From contig CM024761.1 in NCBI GenBank assembly GCA_014218235.1, positions 88,413,968-88,477,967 of the forward strand: a stretch of 64,000 nucleotides of DNA. The letters are read 5' to 3'. The first letter of the stretch is position 1. Each line of letters starts with the position of its first letter. The position numbers were made by a program, and so were the translations under genes. The notes beneath the pieces are model-generated. The model did not search any database, was not told the origin of the DNA, and was given only the letters and a program-made list of their open reading frames with translations. The DNA comes from Colocasia esculenta (lineage: Eukaryota > Streptophyta > Magnoliopsida > Alismatales > Araceae). Shown here one piece after another: positions 57,277 to 64,000 of this stretch.

Positions 57277-59030
57277 TGTAAGACCCGGCCCCCTTGGGCC
57301 ATTGGCCCCATCCTCAGGGTCGCGACGGGGGAGCCTATTGCGACAGGGTTGTGTGGCGACACACTTGGCCATCGGGACTTGGTTGCAATGGAGGTGGGTG
57401 TGGCATTCTTGTCATGGCGTCTAGAGGCGTTGCGACTACTTTTCTGACAGACTTGACCGTTGTTCGTCTGTCAGAATGATCTTGTCGGGTGTCAGGTGCG
57501 TACAACGTTGATACAACCTGGTCAGCCGTCATGTTCTTGTTTCCCGGTCTTCGAGGTTTGACCATTGGGGTCATGCCATGGGTGGCCGTCGCAACATGCT
57601 CGCGACGCCTACGGGTGTCGCAACGGAGTTGTTGTCGCATCGGGCCGACCTGTCGCGTATTGGGGCCCATCGGTTTAAAACCAAGGACTGCACCCCATTT
57701 CCCCCTCTTACCCTTTCTCTCCTTCTTCTTCCCTCTTCTTCCCCTCTCAAGCCCCCTTGCGATTTCTCGACGATTCTTCATGCTCGTGGTGCTCGTGCTG
57801 AGGTGGTGTCATCTCGTTCGTGTAGGAGACGTGTTCGTGGTGCTTGGAGCAAGGAGGAGGTGGTCATTCCTACGTGAAGGCCCCAATGGGTCTGCTCTAC
57901 TTGTGGAGGGAGGGACCCTTGATCCTCTCGCCCTAGCATGCTCCCCTCCCCCTTGAGATCATGCTTTCCCCTTGGTTTAGGTTGTGAGAGTGTGACATCC
58001 ATGCTCGTGGTTGAGTGAGATTCTCCATCGAGCATAGATTCTTGTAAATCCATGTTTGTGGGGTTTTGAGGGTGGTTTGCATGGTTTAATGGCTTTCCAA
58101 TATGTTGATCATGCTCCCCTCCCCATGTGGTGTGTTTGTACCATGTTTTGGGGTGGTCTCTGGGAGGACTGCACCGGAACCCCCCTCGGCTGAAGATGCG
58201 ACCGCTATAGAGGTCATGATGTTGTCACGACCAACATGGCTGCCGCGACATCATCACGATGCTTTTGGGCATCGTGACAAGGTCGCGACGGCTTGGGCTG
58301 TCGCGACATTGTCGTGATAGGGTAGGGCGTCGCGACAAGGTCGCGACGGCCTGATGCATCACGACTATAGCAGAGATAGGTTGAGGTCTTGCGAAGTTTC
58401 ATGTTTTTGTGGAGTCTTCGCCGTTTCCGCTTCTTACTGTACCCGTGGCACCTATGCTAGTTCCCTAGTACGGTTCTACACTAGTCGTTCGCTCGGTGCT
58501 CGGCACTTGAGAGCTTGTCCAGTGAGAGAGGTTGTTACCATTGCCTGGGACCCCCATCCCCGCGCGCCTGTTGAGGGGGTACTCTGGGCGGAGGGCGTGC
58601 TCGAGTCACAGACTCTATAGCGGAGGTGAAAACGGTGGTTAGGACAGCAGTGTTGAGTCGTTTGCAGAGCTCTCGTGGTTGGTCTGGGATGCCGAGGTCA
58701 TTTGGAGTCCTTCCTGGTGCAGGCCAGTCAGTCCTTCTTCTTACTGCCTCGCTCTTTATGGCCCCAGAACCACCTAGAGAAGCCAAGCGTGGGACCATAG
58801 TCCTGCCAGACTACAGCGGTTACTGTTGTGTACTTTGTGTCCTGCCTCACTCTGACGGGACGTGGAGGTTTGAACCTAGGTCGAGGATAAGACGTCAGTG
58901 GATGCACCTGGCCGGTTGACTAGTGGTAGTGCTTTTCGTAGCTAGTGTTTCTTGTCCAGGCGGGGTTTCCTCCTGTCTTTGTTGCTAGACGTGTGATGGT
59001 CATGACGAGCAGTCGTACGGAGTTTCCAAC
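57277..59030 (+). mobile_element. E3 LTR, partial (gypsy-type, GC-rich), interrupted by E4
   Basis: Starts TGTAAGACCCGGCCCC exactly where E2 protease is broken. It is markedly more GC-rich than its neighbours and rich in GTCGCGAC words (57310-57360, 57590-57660, 58225-58365). A TATA-like GGTTTAAAACC is near 57672, followed by a pyrimidine tract. It does not reach a CA terminus before E4 starts at 59031, so its end and interior are out of view. Overlapping reading frames on both strands (57335-58053, 58354-58919) come from its high GC and lack recognisable domains. Confidence 0.65.
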
Positions 59031-61696
59031 TGTAACGACCCTCCTTATACCGGTACGGATATACCATCCCACATCGATATAGAGAGCATCGCTACAGTGG
59101 GACATTTACCCAAAACATATACAAGAGACTGAAATGTACACAAATATAACACATAACGGCGGAATAGAAGAACTAGAAATAAATCTCGTATTCCATCATC
59201 ATCACTTATACACAGTCTATATAGAACAAGGAAATCAAATACTTCATAACTGAAAATTAAACTATTTCATTGTCCACAACTTGCAACTAAATAAATTACA
59301 TGAACTCCACATAATACAAGTCCTCTCTTATTACATATTATGTAAGTGAAATACAAAAGTAAATCTCCATGGAAGATGCTACTCCTCACGCTATGAGTCG
59401 CTCCTAACTGTCTCCTCCAAGGATGTGGAGATATCTGCACTTGTACGCCGAAGCAAGAGTGAGTCTACGAGACTCAGCAAGTAACTTCCCACACATTAAG
59501 CATACATACATCATATGACATTATACTCATTTAACTACTTCACTAGTACATGTAACATGGATTTAACAAATATGAAAAGAAAGCCTACATGATACTTCTA
59601 TCAATCTCATGACACATGGTACATAGTTTATGTTCATACAATAATAAACCTATCACAAGTTTTCTACACATTCTTTCACATATAACCTTAGTTCACATTT
59701 CTTGTTACATACGTTGCAACGTAATAGTAATTTAAGCATGGAGTTTAAACATAAGCAATGAAATGTTCCTATCATGGATTCTAAGTATATTCCACATGAA
59801 TGACACATTTATAAACATAATATGCTTGATGTTTTGACAAAATTATAACGCATTTATAAACACAATTACCATTTCACATATCCTCATACTAATTCACATA
59901 TCCACATGTTCATTTATTCATTACGCGACTTACACATTTACTTTTCACATACACAAGTTCACATTATTATCATTATATGCCGTGACACATAGTCCAAACC
60001 ACCTCTAGAAGGACAAACACTTATCACATCACACACATATCTATCACCTAGGCATTATAGTGATAAATCTTAGTTACTGCGCAGAATCTGGAGAAGCACT
60101 CTCCACCCTAACCAGCGGTACTTGTCCACCTCCAGGATTTTATCCCAATGCCCATGGGATTTCACACACATATGAACCTTCCCATAGGGACTTTACTACG
60201 GTACAGTTCCACAGCCCTCTAAGGTAGCAGTGTCACCCATTGACACATTTACACATTCTCCACTTTTAGACTCACACTTAGTACACAATTTATTACATCT
60301 ATTTCATGCTTACACAATAACATATGGTTCAGATTTACCTAATCATGGTACTACTGTTTACAGAATTTAACTAACCATAACAAAATCTTAATCATGCTGA
60401 AATTATTTAATTTATCACAATCTACATTAAGTATGTTTAAATTGGCCATTTTCTCATGAATTAGTGAAATCAGTACCTACCGTTGTTAGATTTACATGAC
60501 AATTTAACCACACTTACATGTTAAGCATCATGCATACCAAATTTCACATTTTTCAGAATTATACACAATTTATGGTAATTAAAACATGCATTCTGCTTAT
60601 TTTAGCAAGTACTCAGTTAAACATGGTACACAGGGTCACATACATATTTTCCTGTTCAAAATTCTGTTTCCAACCATTATGATACTATATAAAATTTTTG
60701 AGAATTTATCTGGATCGTACAATTTATTGGAGCTTCAAAACTAATTATGCATACTTATTATTTTACAGTTCAGGAATTTTAACTATTTACACAGATAGTC
60801 TAAAATCCCCAAATTTTCGTGGTATGATCTAACATCTATTAGCATTGTGCAAAAATTCTATGACGTTCAAACTCCACGTGAATCATATAAACTGAAATTT
60901 ACAAGATTAAAAACCTGTTTAACATGCATTTCAAAATCTTCAGATAAATAGGGTATTCCACAGAAATTCATAAAATTTGCACAGCATCATCCAATAATGG
61001 TATTATATAGCATATCACTTTTACATTATATCCTCATGGCGCAGAATCCAAAAAATAGATCATTTATAGATAAACAGGCATTCTGTCACTGTCTGAAGAA
61101 CTTGGCGGCAATGGGGTAGTCGTTTACCCATGTTAACGGCAACATAGGACGCCGCCAACCTAGGATCTTAACGGCAAGAGATCCTGCCGTTAAGTTCCTG
61201 TCTGTGCAAAACACAGACTAAACGCAGATAAAATCGATTGAAGGGGGGGTTCCAGGACTCGAATAAAATTTGTAAAATATCCTAGGACCTACTAGAAATA
61301 TGAATGGATGATGTGAAGGGTTTACTTGCCTTTGAGAAAATCTACAAAAGGAGATCTGGGGAGTTAACGTCAACATCACTGGCCGCCAATATGTAGTTGG
61401 CGTCCATCGATGTGGCCGTTGACTCACCATGAACGTCAACTGATGTTGACGCCAACAGGTCGTCTGCACAGAACTTAAAACAGTAGGAAAAACATACTTA
61501 CACCATACCAATACATAAAATATACAATGTACACTTCAAAATAATACTATATATGCAATGTATAATATACACAATTAATATATGCATATATATACATATA
61601 CAACAATACTTTAATAGTTTATATACATATATACATTCGCACACACATAAGCATAATTCAACATTTATATAAGAGAGAAAAATCTAGGGCCTTACA
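59031..61696 (-). mobile_element. E4 chromovirus 3' LTR
   Basis: In element sense it runs TGTAAGGCCCTAGATT...GGAGGGTCGTTACA, 2,666 bp. It is the same family as the solo LTR at 21871-25946. Word clusters AACGGCAAGAGATC/TGCCGTTAAG and GACGTCAAC/TGACGCCAAC lie at 61085-61200 and 61365-61480. The preceding polypurine tract and pol place it as the 3' LTR of E4, whose 5' part is outside the window. No gene inside. Confidence 0.85.
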
Positions 61697-61712
61697 CCCT
61701 CTTCCCCTTAAA
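61697..61712 (-). other. Polypurine tract of E4
   Basis: Minus reading TTAAGGGGAAGAGGG directly before the LTR start TGTAAGGCC, after the CTTCGAGGACGAAG block usual at the end of plant chromovirus interiors. Confidence 0.8.
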
Positions 61713-61737
61713 GAAACTTCGTCCTCGAAGTTAGACT

Positions 61738-62290
61738 GACACTACTCAAACAATTGAGGATACTTCTTCTTCATTGCATTCTCAAGCTCCCAAGTAGCCT
61801 CCTCTCTTGAGAAGTTACGTCATAACACCTTCACCGACGCAATGCTCTTGTTCCGGAGATGCTGAACCTTCTGGTCAAGAATAGCTACTGGTTGCTCCAC
61901 ATAAGAAAGATCCGGCTAGATCTCCACTGGCTCGTGGCTATAACATGAGATGGATCTCTAACATACCTCCTGAGCATGGATACGTGGAAAACAGGATGAA
62001 CACTAGCTAACGCCAGGGGTAAAGCTAGCTCATATGCCACATTGCCCAATCATCTGAGAATCTCATACGGGCCAATGAATCTAGGACTTAACTTACTATG
62101 CCTGCCAAATCTAACTGCACCACGAGTAGGCGAAATTTTTGAAAAGACATGCTCACCTACCTCAAACTCCAAATCCTTTCTCCTGTTATCGGCATAACTC
62201 GTCTGCCTATCCTGTGCCACAACAAGCCTCTTCCTAATCAGCTGGACTATATCCGAAGTCTCCTAAACTAACTCCGGACCAATCAGCTAC
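61738..62290 (-). pseudogene. pol: E4 integrase C-terminus with chromodomain
   Basis: After integrase, the minus frame reads KLSPRFIGPYEILR (GPY/F module) then LGNVAYELALP and VFHVSMLRRYV (about 62100-61970). The chromodomain follows: EQPVAILDQKVQHLRNKSIA, SVKVL, then NFSREEATWELENAMKKKYP (about 61900-61745). Chromodomains of this type steer chromovirus insertion by reading chromatin marks. Stops at the equivalent of W (in LR-LGN and VL-RNF) and Q (EI-PDL) positions break the frame. The pol frame ends QLFE then TAG near 61745. Confidence 0.8.
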
Positions 62291-63236
62291 CTATCACCAG
62301 TCTCCTCCCAGCATAAAGGAGATCTGCAAGGCCTACCATACAACCCCTCAAATGGAGCCATATCAATACTCGCATAGAAACTGTTGTTATATGCGAACTC
62401 CACAAGAGGTAAATGGCGCTCCCAATCATCCTTCCAATACAAGACACACACCCTCAACATATCCTCGAGCGTCTGGATAGTCCGCACAGACTGTCCATCT
62501 GTCTGGGGATGAAACGCCGAACTGAGCTTCAACTCCGAACCTAACGCATCCTGAAGACCCTTCCACAGCCTCGAAGTAAATCTCGGATCCCAATCCGAAA
62601 TGATCGACTTCGGCACACCATGCAATCTAATAATGCTACTAATATACAATCTAGCTAAACTCTCTACTGACTGCTTCTTCTTCATAGGTAAGAAATGCGT
62701 AGTCTTCGAGAATCTGTCTACCACTACCCAAATCGAGTCATTTCCTCGTCTAGATCGAGGCAAACCCGTAATAAAATCCATAGTGACAGCTTCCCACTTC
62801 CATACTGGAATCTCCATCTTCTGCATAAGCCCAGATGGTCACTACCATTCTGCCTTCACTTGTTGGCATACAAGACATCTAGACACATACTCCGCTACAT
62901 CTTCTTCATGCCAGACCACCAAAAAGATCTCTTCAAATCCTGGTACATCTTAGTGTTACCCGGATGAATAGAGAATCTAGACCTATGAGCCTCTGCTAAT
63001 ACATGCTCACGGACATCCACGATGTCTAGAACACAAACACGATGATGGAATCTAATCACACCATCCTCATCACGAGCAATGACTACCTTGCCTACTAACT
63101 CTTGGAGTCTAGGGTCAGCTTTTTGTTGCTCGATCACCTCATCCAACACCGAAGACTTAATGGACAACTGAGCTACAAAAGCCTGACACAAAGATGGCTC
63201 TAACTCAGTCATCGCACACGCCGCATCCTCCAACAT
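62287..63236 (-). pseudogene. pol: E4 integrase (zinc finger and catalytic core)
   Basis: H2C2 zinc finger begins HRSRFSIHPGNTKMYQDLKR (about 62990-62925), and the cysteine half follows in a broken stretch near 62880. Catalytic core: TMDFITGLPRSRRGNDSIWV, then ISDWDPRFTSRLWKGL, then HPQTDGQSVRTIQTLEDMLR. The first two aspartates are kept (residues 17 and 78 of the 62826 frame). The glutamate 35 residues after the second is valine (GTG, minus strand 62487-62485), so this copy would be inactive even with the frame intact. YGRPCRSPLCWEE ends the core near 62300. Confidence 0.88.
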
Positions 63237-64000
63237 CTTCCAATCCTGCTGGAGAGATGACCTCTTCCTACTAAGGGCATCCGCTATAACATTCGCCTTT
63301 CCAAGATGATACTGGAGGTCAAAGTCATAGTCCTTCAGGAACTCAATCCATCTTCTCTGCCTCAGGTTTAATTACTTTTGGGAGAAAAGATACTTTAGAC
63401 TCTTGTGGTCAGTGAACACCTCAAATCTGACACCATAAAGATAGTGTCTCCAAATCTTCAGTGCATGCACCACTGCCGCAAGCTCCAAATCATGAGTCGG
63501 ATAGTTTCGCTCATGCTCCTTCAATTGACGAGAAGCATACGCTACTACCCTTCCTTGCTGCATCAATACACAGCCAAGGCCAATCCGAGATGCATCCATG
63601 TAGATAGCAAAACTCTCTACACCACTCGACAAAACTAACACATGAGCCGAAGAGAGCTTAGTCTTCAATAATTGAAAACTACTCTCACATTCCTCAGACC
63701 AGACAAACTTCACCCCCTTTCTGGTTAGCTGAGTCAATGGGACGGCGATGGATGAAAATCCCTCAACAAATCGCCGATAATAACTCGCCAAACCATGAAA
63801 ACTCCGAATCTCCGAAGGAGTCTTGGGAATCTCCCAATCCATAACAGTTTGGACCTTTGCTGGATCAACCGCTACTCCAGCACCAGAGATAACATGCCAA
63901 GGAAATGAACCTCGCGCAACTAAAAATCGCACTTGCTAAACTTTGCATACACTTGTGCTCACGAAGAACTTCCAACACTACCCTCAAATGCTGACGATGT
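63237..64000 (-). pseudogene. pol: E4 reverse transcriptase end and RNase H
   Basis: At the window edge the minus frame shows HLRVVLEVLREHK (thumb region), then ISGAGVAVDPAKVQTVMDWE and FHGLASYYRRFVEGFS. RNase H: FAIYMDASRIGLGCVLMQQG, VAYASRQLKEHERNYPTHDL, ELAAVVHALKIWRHYLYG and VFTDHKSLKYLFSQK. A TAA near 63371 precedes LNLRQRRWIEFLKDYDFD, and the linker GKANVIADALSRKR leads into integrase. RT palm and upstream gag are outside the window. A frame disruption lies near 63930. Confidence 0.88.

Noticed and set aside
57489..58919. Several 60-155-codon reading frames on both strands
   Set aside because: GC-rich E3 LTR sequence keeps many frames open; no domain is recognisable and none starts after the TATA-like site in a consistent way.

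Overview
This window is repeat-rich nuclear DNA from a plant, most likely a large-genome flowering plant. Almost everything I recognise is LTR retrotransposon sequence: Ty1/copia Sirevirus-type and Ty3/gypsy, including a chromovirus with a chromodomain. The primer-binding sites match plant initiator-Met tRNA (TGGTATCAGAGC). The other gene content is a cluster of plant-mobile-domain (PMD) genes. I saw no operons, rRNA, tRNA or CRISPR, and no single-copy host gene. Most reading frames are broken by scattered TGG-to-TAG, CAG-to-TAG or frameshift changes, as in old methylated elements.

Layout. 1-1037: end of a minus-strand Sirevirus LTR. 1038-4949: non-coding, holding a 1.1-kb-arm inverted repeat (2094-4795). 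4950-17705: two 5-kb direct repeats, each with a plus-strand TATA box near its right end and a minus-strand two-exon PMD pseudogene. They flank a third, multi-exon, minus-strand PMD gene (10033-12641). 17706-19921: gag/protease, primer-binding site and part of an LTR of a minus-strand gypsy element (E0).

From 19922 the window is a nest of insertions. E1 (plus-strand gypsy) has its 5' LTR at 19922-26900, split by a solo LTR at 21871-25946 (target duplication ACATG). E1 gag is split by a Sirevirus-type copia at 27629-50951 (duplication GTCGT/GTCAT). That copia carries gag, pol and a very long extra ORF (35059-38952). Its 3' leader is split by a solo LTR (39010-48316), itself split by a young minus-strand copia lacking pol (40134-45966, perfect duplication TGTAC). 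E1 resumes at 50957 with gag, protease and RT, and is cut at 52787 by E2 of the same family. E2 is cut at 57277 by the LTR of E3. E3 is cut at 59031 by E4, a minus-strand chromovirus that runs out of the window.

The observations most worth pursuing are the roughly 1,300-codon extra ORF of the Sirevirus, two short spliceosomal-type introns conserved in gag of E1 and E2, the antisense PMD genes inside LTR-like 5-kb repeats, the large inverted repeat, and the arrays of short words that fill LTRs of different families. All element names (E0-E4) are mine. Boundaries rest on TG..CA termini, primer-binding sites, polypurine tracts and target duplications read by eye.
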